From NCBI GenBank assembly GCA_903813345.2, contig CAIIXF020000012.1, positions 12,756,932 to 12,816,931 of the forward strand: a DNA stretch of 60,000 nucleotides. The letters run 5' to 3'. Source of the stretch: Owenia fusiformis (Eukaryota > Annelida > Polychaeta > Sabellida > Oweniidae). The notes below the pieces were generated by a model, which saw nothing but the letters and a program-made list of their open reading frames with translations, was not told where the DNA came from and did not search any database. How positions within the stretch are numbered: position 1 is the first letter of the stretch; the number at the start of each line of letters is the position of its first letter. This document shows, in pieces, positions 48,901-59,465 of the stretch. Position numbers and translations under genes: made by a program.

Positions 48901-51900
48901 TCCCGACGAATTAGGAAATTATGAAACACCTTGTTTATTGGGTTTATAAGTATAAGTATACGTATAAGTAAAAAACTTATAACGAAAATTCTCTAATAAC
49001 GCCCCTCATACCTATTTATTACAGGTCGTGTAGACCATTGTTGCCTGATTTATAGCAAAAACATTGACTTTTGCACGTTGATGATGATGATGATGATGCG
49101 CCTTTTATAATAGATCTCATATCTTAGAAGCGTATCAGTTCAAAAAATACTAGAAGACCTTACATATTTTGCCATGCACTGCGCCTATTCATTTGGCAAT
49201 TCAGTTGTAAATTTTATCTTGAAAAAAATAAATCTTCCAAATTTGTTGAATTTTCTTGCAGAAATCGCCTACCCCCCCCCCCCTCCATCCATTTTGTATG
49301 ATCACAAGGCGTGATTTAAGCTGCTGATATTCTTCTTTAAACGAGTCGGATTTTCAAAATCTATAAGTTGGACTCCCTTTATAGAAGCTTTGAACTGAAT
49401 TTGCACTGCTTAATGCTGAAATTTTATTGTTTATCCATACATTTTAAGAAAAAATGTATAAAAAAAGATGTTAAAGCCAAATGTTGCCCTAAAAATTCAG
49501 AAAATGTAAAAAATTTCGAATTTTCTATGTACAAGCCTTGTTGCCCCTTTAAGAAGCTTAATATGTAAATTATCTAATCAAACACTTCGTCCACCATTTT
49601 GAAACACTAATCAATCCAATCTGTGCTAGCGATTCATAGGGCGAGCCAGTGGGATATTTCCAGGGTTCGTACACACCTGGAAATGTCAGGGAAATTGACT
49701 TGATTTTCCAAGTGCTGGAAATGTTAGGTAATTTTAAAATTAGGTCAAAAGGGCCAAAGATGACCGGGAATTTTGAAACGGTAGACATGTCAGGGAAATG
49801 TCAGGGAAATTTGTATCAGTGTTGAAAAAATAATGTTCCAGAGATTAATGTTTCCAAACTGTTTTGAAACAAACTAACGTCTTGTTTTCAACCTACACCT
49901 TGCTCCTTTCTGTCGTATTAAATAAAACAAAAATAGTATATCACGGAGGGATGAACCACTCACCTGGGACTTGGTTATTCACTAGCGCCATAGGCGTTCT
50001 ACTATTCTGGATACAACTTATTTAAGTATAACGTATTTAAGTGGAGACAAAAGTGAGGATCATTTTGAATTGGCGCTCGGTATAAATATATAATACTTTT
50101 GTTCTTTCATATCGATAGCTCGTTGGCCTCATGGTTAGCGTGCCTGGCTTCCATTGTCTAGGTTAGTTGATCGAGACCCGTTCATGTCGAACTTTTTGAT
50201 TTGCTTGTTGTCAAGATATAATAAGTAGGGCAAAATCCAGAAAAAGTAGATCAAAAATACTCCAATGGAGTATAAAATTGTCACCAGGATTCCGGAATGA
50301 GACGAATGTTAACTCGTGAAATCTCGGTAGATAAAGTAGGTCAGAAAATCCGGATTAATCCGAACAAGGTTCGGGGATTTCCGTCATAAGAAGTAGGTCA
50401 AAAATACTCCAATGGAGTATAAAATTGTCACCAGGATTCCGAAATACGACGAATCGAATCGGCAAACTTCGGTACAATAATGAAGTGCATAAAAATCGTG
50501 AAACAGGTGTCAGGGGCTTCCCCTCATCTTTCCATAAATGGTTCTAAAAGCCTTATATGGATCTATCACATGACATCCAAAATGACGTTCCTATATGGTT
50601 CTATGGGCCTTATATGGATCTTTCGAACACGTGACCAAATCAAAATCAAAATCAAAATTTTACCTTGACCATTGGATGGGATTTCATAGGAAATATCAAA
50701 GAAAACATATTCTCGTGATCCTTAAATCACTTAAATTCGATCATTTTATCTTCACCCCTTGATGGAATTTTATGAAAGAAGTTATGAAAACACATCATCA
50801 TGTAAGGGTTTTCACCTAAATTAGCTCGTTTTATCTTGACCCTTCAATTGAATTTCATTGAAAAATGTTTCATGAAAAATATCATCATGTTATGATTTGT
50901 ATTTAAATAAGACCGTTTCATTTAAATACTTGCTGGATAATATTTCATAAAAAAAATGCACTTTAAAAATATTTCAGGATTTGCCTTAATTTATCAATGT
51001 AATGTAAGTATTAGATTGACTCTCAAATAGGGTTCTATTTTAACTTTTTTATTGAAATTAATACTAGGCAGGACTCACTCTCTAAATAGCTAATAAAAAT
51101 TCAACCCTTGGATGTGATTTCGTTGAAAAAAAAATATGACAAGTCCAGAATCAAATGATTTGTCCAGAACCTCTTAAGATCCTGTTATATATAATTTAAC
51201 GTAAAACAAGATCATTTCTACTCGCATCTACTCTAATCTAACATATCAAAAGTTTCTTCTGCACTCTACTAACAATTTCTGAAAAGGGGATGCGTATTGA
51301 AATGCATCAAAGTTAAATCCACATATCCAATGTCATTTTCCCATAGGGAAAACTCGTGCTATTCATTGTTTTCAGCATAATTTTGGTCATCGAAAATTGA
51401 TATCTTCAAAACTAGACTTTCAATACAATTCTACTCAGAAGAAGTTCTAGACCCTTTGAATAATCTTTTCATGCGATAAAACCCATAAAGAAGATCCTCT
51501 TTTGAGTGAATAGGTCCACCATTTTGAAAAAATGTTGACATGGGGTCCCAATTCACAATGTTTCTAATCGTTTGATTGATATTTTTATCATCATGGGTAC
51601 TTCATTTAAAATAAAATATTGTTTAAATAAAAGGCACTGTATTTTTGCCCAGAAAGTATTCATGGTTAAAGACCTGACTGTCTAAAATCACCTGTCATAC
51701 TGCACATAGACTTTTTCACATGACATCCACAAAACATTTGGTCATAATTCATAAATTATCAGCATCCCTAATTTCATTGGTCAGAAATGACGGCTGCTAT
51801 GGTAATTTGACTTTTGGGTTGTCGGGGCACTTTACACATACACTTTACCACTACAGAAATTTATGCAAATAGACAAATATTTCCCTACTATATTTTATTT

Positions 51901-54900
51901 TTTCTCGTTTAAATTACAACGGTTAATGTAGAACAACTGAATGACAGCACAATTACAGTTCTATTAAACTTTACATCACATATGCTTGCTTTGATAACAT
52001 CATTAAACAAAGTCACACTTGAAGGATTACAAGGTTGGCTGAAATTCGAAGAGATGAAGCTTTCACAGATTAGAGCTGCCATAAGATTCCGTGTCCTCGG
52101 AATGCTTCAAATATAAAACAATGAATCAGTTTTTGAAAGTGTATGGTAAAGATGCTATGATTAGGCAATTCTTGATTTTGCTTTTTTCAACAAGATGAAT
52201 GATGAGTTAAGACATGTATGGTGGTATAGAACACTTCAGAAACTTTCATCAGCAGTCAAATTGGTCCTTCGAAAACAGGTTTCCCTGATGGCTTCAGAGC
52301 ACAGTATTGCCAATAGCTTGAACGCGGCCATTGACTGCATTTAACGCTAGGGAGAGTATTTTAAACACCTCATGGGACAATACATATGACTATGAGAAGT
52401 AATGGCAAGTATACACAGAAAGCAGGTCGTTTAAATTTTGAATTTTCAGGTATGATTCTTAGTATGAAAATCTAGAAGTGGTTATTTTTTCGGCATTCCG
52501 CGTTTTTAAGGTGGCCATTTTGGTTTTCCGTCCTTAAATCTTCTCTGTAAAGTTTCGTTTCCCTACAAACCAAATTTTCAGAAATGATTCTTTGTATGAA
52601 AATCTCAAACTACTTAGTTATTTTTTGGGCAGTCTGGATGAATTTTAAGATGGCCATTTTGGATTTTTTGTCTTAAAATCGTATTTTCAACTAATTTGTG
52701 TTCGGCATTCAGGATGAAAAACTGAAAGTATTGTTGCTAGTAGTGAGCTATATTCTACTATATTCACCTACAGCTTAATTTGCAATCAATGCTTGCTGTA
52801 TATGTTGAGCTATTCTTTATTAGAGATCTTAGGTCAAGGTTACAATGACATTATATCTTGTAAACAAAACTGAGCCGACCTTCTAAAACATTCAGAAAGT
52901 AGTAAATATTTGCTCAGATTGAATCATGTCACTAAAGATGTCCAATCAAGATGTACTTCTAGAACTTTCTCTCCCAGAATATTCTTTCACATTATAAAAA
53001 GAACTGGACAGTGAATCTCAGCAGCAGTAAATTAAGTTATTCATAACTGGACATCTACTCTGTAGCAGAAGATCAAAATTATTTAATAGGACACCTAATC
53101 TGGGAACAATTATATGCTACAAACATACAACCTGGTACTTTATATGTACATATATTACAACACACACTATATATGGATTATCATATACATTCGTGGATTA
53201 TCATAAACATTTGCGGATTATCATTAAACATTTGTAGATTATCATCAAACATAATTGGATACGAACATTATAGGATTACGACGAACATTACAGGATTATT
53301 ACAAATATTGGAGAACTATTATCGATTATTGAAACATTTCGTGATCTCGAACATTCTCAAGGATCACAAAGGATATCTATCGACATCGAAAGACAGGCAT
53401 ATTGGACATCTATATCTACATATACATATCATAAGTATTGACACATACTTTATATATTATTGTTTAGTTTTTTCAAAAATATAGTACTGTTCATTGATAT
53501 ATTTTAATTGCTTTTTTTACTTTCTGTTATTTTCGATCGTAACATTATACAGAATCATCCTTTGGTGGGGACATGTTGTACGCGTTTGTGTCCTTGTTGT
53601 TAACCCGTTGTGCGAAACCTCTGGTCTTACAAGTCAGATGCAAGTTACCAACAGCAACGTTAGAATCGTTTGGCATTAAGTTTTACATAATTGATACAGT
53701 CATACCTTTATTGCAAGATGTTTTCTAAATGTTTCTAAAATCTTCAATAATGGAGGATATAAAGATTCATAACTGCTGAACTTACAACGGCGTCCGACTT
53801 CTGAAAATACAAGAAATGAACTTTCAGGGCAACAAACGTCAACATTTTTGTTTTTGCTACAATGTTGTTGATATTATAGACAGATGTATAAACTATATAT
53901 TATTGGAAAGACAATTCAATTTCCAACAAAATGGTATATTATTCAGAAATGAGCATTTGTCATTGAGCAAATATCATTTTGATCAGGATAAAAATATCAT
54001 GAAATAGGCAATAATGATGTAGTTCTTATATGACTTAACTGGAATTTTAAATGGCAGTAAAATGCAATTGTAGACACCAAAAGAGGAAGTAATGGATATT
54101 TTTCCATGCATGGGTTAAGGCATTATTTCAACTGAGTTTTTTTGCAAAACATGTTTGAAGCAAATATCAATGTATCTAACTATTTAACTTTATGACGAAC
54201 TGCAATGCATTATTTTAGAGCTATCAAATGATTCACAAACAATAAAATATATAAATAAAATATAATGCAACAGGCTTAAAACGTATTAGACAGGTTCCAA
54301 TTTCAGAATATCTCAATGGAAAGGGTTTTTGAGGCATCTTTTAGAGAAAGCAACAGACCTATTTTTTCTAGATCAGTTGGCATGCTGATAAAGTTATTAA
54401 AATATGACAGCTCAACGGGATGGTCATGACACTGATTTCTAGCGTTTTTACCCCCCCAGGAAAATATTTTAGGGGGTACTATAATATTAGTTCATAACCC
54501 AAAGGATATCTGAACTACTGTTCTGAGTTAAACAGCATACATTGTTAGTACAGAGATGAATACTATCCTAAAGGTTATATGTTGATATCTTTGTTGATTT
54601 CGGAAAAAATACAATTAATTAGAAAAGTTATGCAATTTTTTCTTACTTATTTTATATTTGTAGTTTCAAGCAAAATATGACAACTTTAACAGCTCACAGT
54701 AGTATTCTAACAACATTCCTAAGCTATGTGTGATATTGTGATACATCTATTATAGTGATGAAGTACTATTTTGTAATTGCAATATGACTTTATAGTGCCC
54801 TACCCCTGGTAAATAGAACATCTTGATTGTGTATCTTTTTCCTATTTATTGTATTTTTTCTGAGACCAATAAGGGTATCAACCTATACCTTTAGGATAGT

Positions 54901-56219
54901 ATACATATTTGTACTAGCAATGTATGATGTAGAAATCAAAACAATAGCTCTATATCCTTTTAGTTATGAACTAATTTCATAGTACCCCCTAGAATATTTT
55001 CCTAGGGGGGGGGGGGGTAAAAATGCCAAAATTCAGTGTCATGGCCATCCCAATGGCCATCCCGCCGAGCTGTCATCTTTTAATATCTTTATCAGCATGA
55101 AAAACTGATCTAGTAAAATAGGTCTGTTACTTTTTCAAAAATGCCTCAAAAACTTGAATTATTCGAATTGGAACCTGTCTATTTAGCATGTGCATCTATT
55201 TTGTGCAAATTTATGTTACTCAAATACCATGCCTGATCAATTTTCATGACAAATCTGACAAAACTGAAATATCTCAGACTGAATATTTTCAGGTTAGGGA
55301 TTGAATGCCCTGTCTGCATGATCGATTATTTTTACCTGGATTTGCATCCATCGTCTCGAGTTAACAGTCGAAAAAGTTGCTTTGGTTTGGAAATTAATAT
55401 TCAAAATCGGCTTTGGTCCCGGATATAATTAAGAGCCAACTAAAAGTTTAAAAATTCTGTACTATTATGTTTTTCCAAAATGTGTATAATAAAATCTTAG
55501 GCCACGATATAAATATATTGCACAGTTACGGATTTAGATATGATTTATCTTCTTATCCCTATTGCGAGAATCCATGCATCTTTGCTGTGTATTGACACTT
55601 CCTAGTAGCTTCCTAGTAGTCTATTTCGATTAATATAGTTCAACAATTTACGAAATACAATTGTTAATTTTGAGTAAATTGTTTTTAAATGACGATATGG
55701 GTTCTGTGATTTAAATTTAAAAAAACAGATAATTTGACAACCCATTGCTTTATTAGGTCGCATTTTAAACATTTACTGTGTTTCAGGCACTTGGAGCCTG
55801 CGCTAAATATACAAATAACGGAAACCGGTTATACGCCGTATCTTAGGTTTCAGTCACATAATCCAAGAATAATTGAGTATAATCTGTTTTCTTGTAGGAT
55901 ATAATACAATACAATCCGTATTAGAAACCTATTATACCCGTTTAGATGTAGAATAAGATGTAAGTAAACAGGTTATATTCAAATATTTTCTACCATATTT
56001 AGAATAAGATGTTATAACTTGCAGATTAATTTTTCCGTATACACGCAAATAATTTAAACTGTAATTATCGGAGATACTGAGTTACCACACCTTCTATATA
56101 ACCATATAAATGGTAATCATACCTCGTATTTGCTTAGCTCTTCCTAGTGGTTCCGATTCAGCTAAGCAGATTACCATGAGGATCACTCCGACTGAAATCA
56201 TTATATTTCCAATATGCAT
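33921..56219 (-). CDS. Trypsin-like (S1) serine protease, three exons, secreted
   Basis: The exons in gene order are 56219-56123, 39664-39082 and 34107-33921. Phases agree (1, then 2), giving 288 residues, a usual trypsin-like length. Exon 1 encodes ATG and a signal peptide (VGVILMVICLAES), then a short propeptide ending AKQIR. Exon 2 holds GVGGRPK, HCGGSIISRRHILTAAHC (catalytic His) and NNDIAILVLDDPL (catalytic Asp). Exon 3 holds DACSGDSGGP (catalytic Ser; Asp six residues before it predicts cleavage after Arg/Lys), then IVSWG and VYVNVAHYTDWI. The catalytic triad is complete. The start of the catalytic domain is unusual: GVGG stands where IVGG is expected, and 15 residues separate VGG from WMV. 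Linking exon 1 across a 16.5-kb intron rests on phase and a sensible signal peptide. Exons 2 and 3 are firm; exon 1 is moderate. Confidence 0.8.
34108..36348. other. Protease intron sequence before the LINE
   Basis: No exon was seen on either strand. An ACAGGGTGTC end occurs at 34480 without a detectable partner, so it is probably a truncated element of the CAGGGTG group. The stretch at about 35200-35320 is C/G-rich with runs of C and of G (35308-35318). Short frames at 34508-34852 and 34995-35255 have no recognisable domain. Confidence 0.45.
36349..39002 (+). mobile_element. 5'-truncated L1/Tx1-like LINE with 35-bp target duplications
   Basis: The same 35-bp sequence (AGATATGTGTCAAAATCA ... 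AATAGTTACT) flanks the insert at 36349-36383 and 38968-39002, differing at one base. The LINE itself is 36384-38967 and ends in a short A-run. It starts inside the reverse transcriptase, as expected for a 5' truncation during target-primed reverse transcription. It sits in the protease intron, antisense to that gene. The near-identical duplications mean the insertion is fairly recent. Confidence 0.93.
36384..38717 (+). pseudogene. LINE ORF2-type reverse transcriptase, truncated and frameshifted
   Basis: The sequence starts at PGSDGF of the RT domain. A stop occurs within NWRPISLLN context (about 36556), and a one-base shift lies near 36740. A 619-codon open frame (36743-38602) follows, with FEKAFDSIEW, RGCRQGDSLS and the catalytic MYADDTFVV. 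After the RT comes a thumb/connection region and a CCFC...H...C zinc-knuckle-like motif (about 38380-38430). A second shift within an AT repeat near 38585 moves the reading frame to the true C-terminus (KVRPTFLGLKRNIEEYY), which stops near 38717. No endonuclease domain remains. The order and motifs fit the L1/Tx1 group. It is inactive in cis. Confidence 0.88.
39790..41209. repeat. Composite inverted-repeat element with periodic CGTTC-rich units
   Basis: A TIR-bounded unit runs from CTATCACACCAAACTAGTTCT (about 40397-40417) to its complement AGAACTAGTTTGGTGTGATAG (about 41176-41196). Additional partial copies precede it from about 39790. TTTGGTGTGATAG recurs at about 39990 and 40797, so copies are joined or nested. 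The interior is made of degenerate units of about 30 bp built around GTTCGTTC, GTACGTCC and GTTCATTCCGTTC. The same family starts the window (1-231). No transposase is present. Confidence 0.75.
41479..41979. repeat. Foldback element with arms of about 150 bp
   Basis: Left arm 41479-41635 pairs with 41828-41979 (ATTTATAAATTGTC, GATCACTTTTCATTTGATAT, ATTGACAAATAATGATTCA and their complements). The loop is GC-rich, begins with CCCAGTCACATTTGTCG, and contains the perfect 11-bp hairpin GGCGAGCGTAG/CTACGCTCGCC (about 41702-41728), which resembles the outer repeat. Confidence 0.82.
41978..42698. repeat. Foldback element with arms of about 300 bp
   Basis: Left arm about 41978-42285 and right arm about 42384-42698 are close reverse complements (ends AAAGGAGGAGGGAAGTTAGC and GCTAACTTCCCTCCTCCTTT). 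The two arms give mirror-image open frames of about 85-103 codons, which are by-products of the symmetry and not genes. Confidence 0.85.
43775..44010 (+). repeat. Dispersed repeat family, copy 1
   Basis: It shares GCGAGTAGGTAGTTACCAG, AAAGTTCCCTTCAACTTAAA and TTTCACTTTTTGTGATTTTG with copies at 47510 and near the right end of the window. No ORF is present. Confidence 0.75.
44150..45501. repeat. Left arm of 1.35-kb near-identical inverted repeat
   Basis: It is the reverse complement of 49839-51190 over its whole length. In the parts I compared I saw only scattered single-base differences and a 2-bp indel (GGTTCGTATCC here, GGTTCATCC in the other arm). It contains an internal direct repeat, GGAATCCTGGTGACAATTTT, at about 44900 and 45047, and two tRNA-like stretches. 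The two arms with the spacer span about 7 kb. Confidence 0.92.
45158..45224 (-). other. tRNA-Gly-like sequence in left inverted arm
   Basis: On the minus strand this reads TAGCTCGTTGGCCTCATGGT (A-box region), an anticodon-loop-like GGCTTCCAT, and TTGATCGAGACCC (B-box region). The mirrored copy is 50115-50180 on the plus strand. The acceptor stem is not convincing, so it is a tRNA-derived fragment rather than a gene. Confidence 0.5.
45910..46333. mobile_element. Foldback MITE with 150-bp arms and 9-bp target duplication
   Basis: Arm 45918-46070 pairs with about 46170-46329 (GGAAAGTAACATTTTGGTA, GGAAAGTATCATTACA and complements). TCTGGGTTT precedes the left end and follows the right end, giving a 9-bp target duplication. 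A TTAA also occurs at each end, but the longer duplication argues against a simple piggyBac-type site. Confidence 0.85.
47505..47735 (+). repeat. Dispersed repeat family, copy 2
   Basis: It matches 43775-44010 in the same orientation (GCGAGCAGGTAGTTACCAAT, AGAAAGTTCCCTTTAACTTA, TTTCACTTTTTGTGATTTTG). The similarity may extend to ATATAACAGG at about 47822, which also marks the outer end of the left inverted arm. Confidence 0.75.
48206..48993. repeat. Inverted repeat, arms of about 48 bp
   Basis: 48206-48253 (GAGAATTTTCGTTATAAGTT ... GTATACGTATACTTATA) pairs with 48945-48993. The spacer of about 690 bp holds no gene. It is probably a small transposon nested in the 1.35-kb repeat structure. Confidence 0.65.
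49839..51190. repeat. Right arm of 1.35-kb near-identical inverted repeat
   Basis: Partner of 44150-45501. It carries the mirrored tRNA-like sequence at 50115-50180 and the mirrored direct repeat around 50275 and 50425. Its outer end (CCTGTTATAT) pairs exactly with the start of the left arm, and the two arms are the same length within the resolution of reading by eye. Confidence 0.92.
51191..54287. other. Intron sequence with minor repeats
   Basis: No exon is recognised. A direct repeat of about 95 bp lies at about 52446-52540 and 52575-52680 (shared TATGAAAATCT, GTTATTTTTT and TGGCCATTTTGG). Short degenerate units with GGATTATCAT and AACATT run from about 53173 to 53310 and create the open frame there. 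Other short frames have no domain I know. Confidence 0.5.
54288..55183. mobile_element. Foldback element with arms of about 340 bp
   Basis: The left arm starts AGACAGGTTCCAATTT and the right arm ends with its near complement, AATTGGAACCTGTCT. Pairing continues inward (GACAGCTCAACGGGATGG with its counterpart, a C-run at about 54460 with a G-run at about 55005, and TTTAGGATAGT near 54890) to about 54640 and 54840. No ORF is present. The arms are noticeably diverged, so it is older than the 1.35-kb arms. Confidence 0.82.
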
Positions 56220-57459
56220 CTTGAAGGGTATTTGTATCAAATTCAACTATCCATACAAAGCACACCAAATAAAAACTATTTTGCCAACGTTAGAAGTAGA
56301 TCTAAATGTATCATAATTTATAAAATCAATGCTTAATTAGATTATGAAATAGGAATTTACATATCGAATGATAAATGATATTGTATACTTTCATGCAATA
56401 AATATTGATTGAAGTACACTTACCAATAAATATAATTGTCAATGCTTTCGCCATTTATAACCGTGGCCTGCATGGTATTGGGGCTTTTTAATTTATATTA
56501 ATTAAGAATCTGGCACCAATTATATATATTTTATATATAAAATTGCATTTTGATTAAAAATGTTTAAAAGGGTGGTTCCAGAAATTCTCAACTCACCAGC
56601 AGTGGTCCTAAATAAGACATAAATGGTCAAATGAATGCTATATTCGACGAAGAGAGTAACTGCCAATCCCTCCCTAAAACATCTAAAATGATAGATCGTC
56701 TATAGAAAGACGAGTAAAATTTACTTTGGTATGCGGGGAGCATACGTCTCTTGCATTTTCTAATTGAATATTATATAAGATATAATGATATTGACTATAA
56801 AAATACAGTATTCCATTACAGTCATATAATATCTGTCATGAAATATAATACGATCTATTATACCATCAAACTTGCCCTTTTAATAATCTTAAAATAGTAT
56901 CGGAAACTTCCACCAGACATAGTGTCATTCGATCGCCTGATAATAAGTATCCCAAAGAACCGAATGATGATATCAGAAAATTCCGCAGTTAGGGTAGTAT
57001 GTCAATGGAATGGTGACATCAAGGACAATGGCGATAAGGCTTTCATACTTCAAAGACAGACAGATATTTCAAGAATATAGTTGAGAACACTTTCAAGTAT
57101 ACATTCCATTGTGTAATATATCTACTTAAAGGAGGGCAATCTATACGTCAAGTACCAATAACGCTTATCAAAGCCAGTAATAGAAAGTGATATTAATAAA
57201 TCCGAGACGGAATTCTCAAATACCTATGATCTCACGAGTTAGGTGCTTATGTTTTGTTTTGACGCCGATACAATTCATATACTTATTAAGAAAGATACGA
57301 TGCTGTTGGGTTGTATACTATCTAGATTAGTTGTAAAATCTCAAGTGGATGGCTCATGGAATTCATTCAAAAACAGGCGACACGATTGAGTTTGTCAGTA
57401 CAAACACTCAATTTTAACAAGCAACAGGTCTTAACGTGGAACCTCGCATCAACATAAAG
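56220..57459. promoter_or_regulatory. Divergent intergenic region between protease (-) and FABP (+)
   Basis: The 1.24 kb between the two proposed start codons must hold both promoters if the protease first exon is right. A TTTATAAC-like AT motif lies at about 56454 in plus-strand coordinates. No motif is strong enough to call, and no repeat or ORF of note is present. Confidence 0.35.
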
Positions 57460-59465
57460 ATGGAAACTCTTGTAGGAAAATGGACAGTGGATTCATTCAA
57501 GAACATCAAGGAACTAATGCAAGCTATGGGTATGTTTAATGGTCTAGAAAATATATTTTAATACATATTTTAATTGCTATTGGATTTTAACTTTGTGAGC
57601 AGCTTAGTACAATTAACCTCCTAATCTCAATTATATTAGATCTCAACTCAGAAAATATATGTCACCCTATCAAGTGAAGAAATTATACCAATTCAAGCGT
57701 CTTCCAATAATAAATGTTAGTATTCACGATTAATGCAAAATGTTTAATTTTCTCCTGAATAAAATAAAAGTTTGTTTTAAATAAATTTGACAAGGAACAA
57801 TTATCAAAAATTCTGAAATTGAAATCATTGTAATACCTTTTTATAAGAGTCTATGTGATATTTTGATATAAGGAATGATGCATTAAAGGGTGTTACGAAA
57901 ATTATTGTGACGTATTTTCAGCTTTACTCTCATCTCGACTCTGGTCTCTGTTGCCCCTTTAAGCAATTGCAAGTCACAGCCATATTTCATATTACACAAT
58001 GAATTGCATCAAGTTTTATCATTGATTGTAATATTTACATCTATCTTATAAATCATTTAATCCAAAGAAAACAGTAATATACAAGCGTTTGGATTCGCAT
58101 TGATGATCTTCCTTTATATACGTTGTAAACCAATTAAATAAATATTGAATACTAGTAACCCCACGTAGGTACATGTAGCAATAGAATGAACTATATTTAA
58201 GAATGTACAGTTGTTATAAAAGACAAATGCATTATTTTGCTATTGTTTTATAAACAAACAAAATCAAGTGTAACACGAGAGACGTATCAATAGTTGAATA
58301 ATACAAAAGAAATCAAACTTTAATGATGAAAAATACAGTGTAAGGTTCAGTGGGACATGGGTCATTTACGGCCATTATTTCACCTAACAGCCAGTACGAG
58401 TGGTTAACACATCACATAAACCTAATATTAATTTTTGTTTATCAGGCCTGCCTGCTGACTTTCAAAACCAGGCTGAGAGTGACACATCTGAATCTACGGG
58501 CGAGATCCGAAAAGAAGGTGATTATTGGTGTATCGTAAGCGGAACCTCAAAGGGCGCTAAAGAGATTCTGTTCCAATTAAACAAAGAATTTGACTACAAG
58601 ACCACAGATGGTCGTGATACTAAGGTACTATAGCTTTCAGAGCAGCGTTAATTTGTACGTTCTACACAATGTAGACTAAGCAATACATATATTGTTATAT
58701 GAACAACAGGACTATCTACTAACAATATCAACATTTCATTAAAACAATTTTAGCAACAAGAAACATAGATTTTTTACATACGCGTGCATTGTTACTGTGG
58801 AATTAATATTTCCCAGGACTTCAGTAGATTCCAGACTTTAGAATTAAAAAGTTCAATTCAATTTTCAGGTCACTGTGTATGAAGAGGGGTCTAAAGTGAT
58901 CGAAGCTCAGATGAACCCAGTATTTAATACAAGGGTGACCCGGGAGATAGTCGATGGTAAAATGGTCATGGTAAGTCGAACGTTGTTTTGTTTAATATAG
59001 TTTTACGTTTCTATTCCATTGCCTGGGGACTTTGTACAGCTTGCCATTTTTTGAATCCTTAATCCTCTTTTAGACGGAGGCTCCCCCCTCTGTTTGGCAA
59101 AATATGAAGACCCACGTTTATTTAGAAGGCGTCTATCATTCCTTTTCATTTTTTATAGAGCACAATAAATAAAACTTTTGAATCGTTTAGGCCTATGTAC
59201 AGTTATGTTTAAAACGTATCTGATTTTTAGAAACAGGAAAAATGCAAAAGTCAAGTCATTCGTGATTTTTTTACCTTCACTAAAACCTTTTTAAAACCAC
59301 ATTTTAAATGGCAAGTACGTGTGTTATAGTTTTTTATTCGAATGTTTGATTTGTTGGTGACACCCTGTATAAGCCTGGGCATTAATGATCAACCCTCTTA
59401 TATTTCAGGAAATAACAGAGGGCAAAACAAGTGTAACAGGCACAGTAGTTTTCAAGAAAATGTAA
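57460..59465 (+). CDS. Cytosolic fatty-acid-binding protein (FABP/CRABP family), complete
   Basis: The exons are 57460-57529, 58446-58624, 58869-58970 and 59409-59465, giving 135 residues. The four-exon layout, with the first intron just after residue 23-24 in MQAM(G), is the ancestral FABP layout. The protein folds as a ten-stranded beta-barrel and carries hydrophobic ligands in the cytosol. Visible family features are the N-terminal signature GKWTVDSFKNIKELMQAMGL, EILFQLNKEFD...TTDGR in exon 2, and VTREIVDGKMVM in exon 3. The C-terminus TVVFKKM stands where many members have TRxYEK, so the Arg-x-Tyr carboxylate clamp is absent. The reading frame is intact. The subtype cannot be assigned from sequence alone. 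Confidence 0.93.

Larger units (their letters stand above)
46334..49838. other. Rest of the spacer between the 1.35-kb inverted arms
   Basis: No transposase or other gene is recognisable. The longest frame (46960-47226, minus) has no known domain. Contents include dispersed repeat copy 2, a small inverted repeat at 48206-48993, a GAT microsatellite (about 49079-49098) and a run of C at about 49271-49283. Confidence 0.45.
39665..56122 (-). other. Large protease intron (about 16.5 kb) filled with repeats
   Basis: Between the signal-peptide exon and the catalytic exon there is no further exon I can support. The contents are the composite repeat at 39790-41209, nested foldbacks at 41334-42830, 1.35-kb inverted arms at 44150-45501 and 49839-51190, foldbacks at 45910-46333 and 54288-55183, and minor repeats. 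About 42831-43774 and 55184-56122 hold no recognisable feature. Confidence 0.55.

Noticed and set aside
50480-50668. Matching 62-codon frames at 50480-50668 (+) and 44670-44858 (-)
   Set aside because: They are the same sequence in the two inverted arms. Composition is low-complexity near the end (a repeated AAAATC hexamer), and nothing suggests a real protein.
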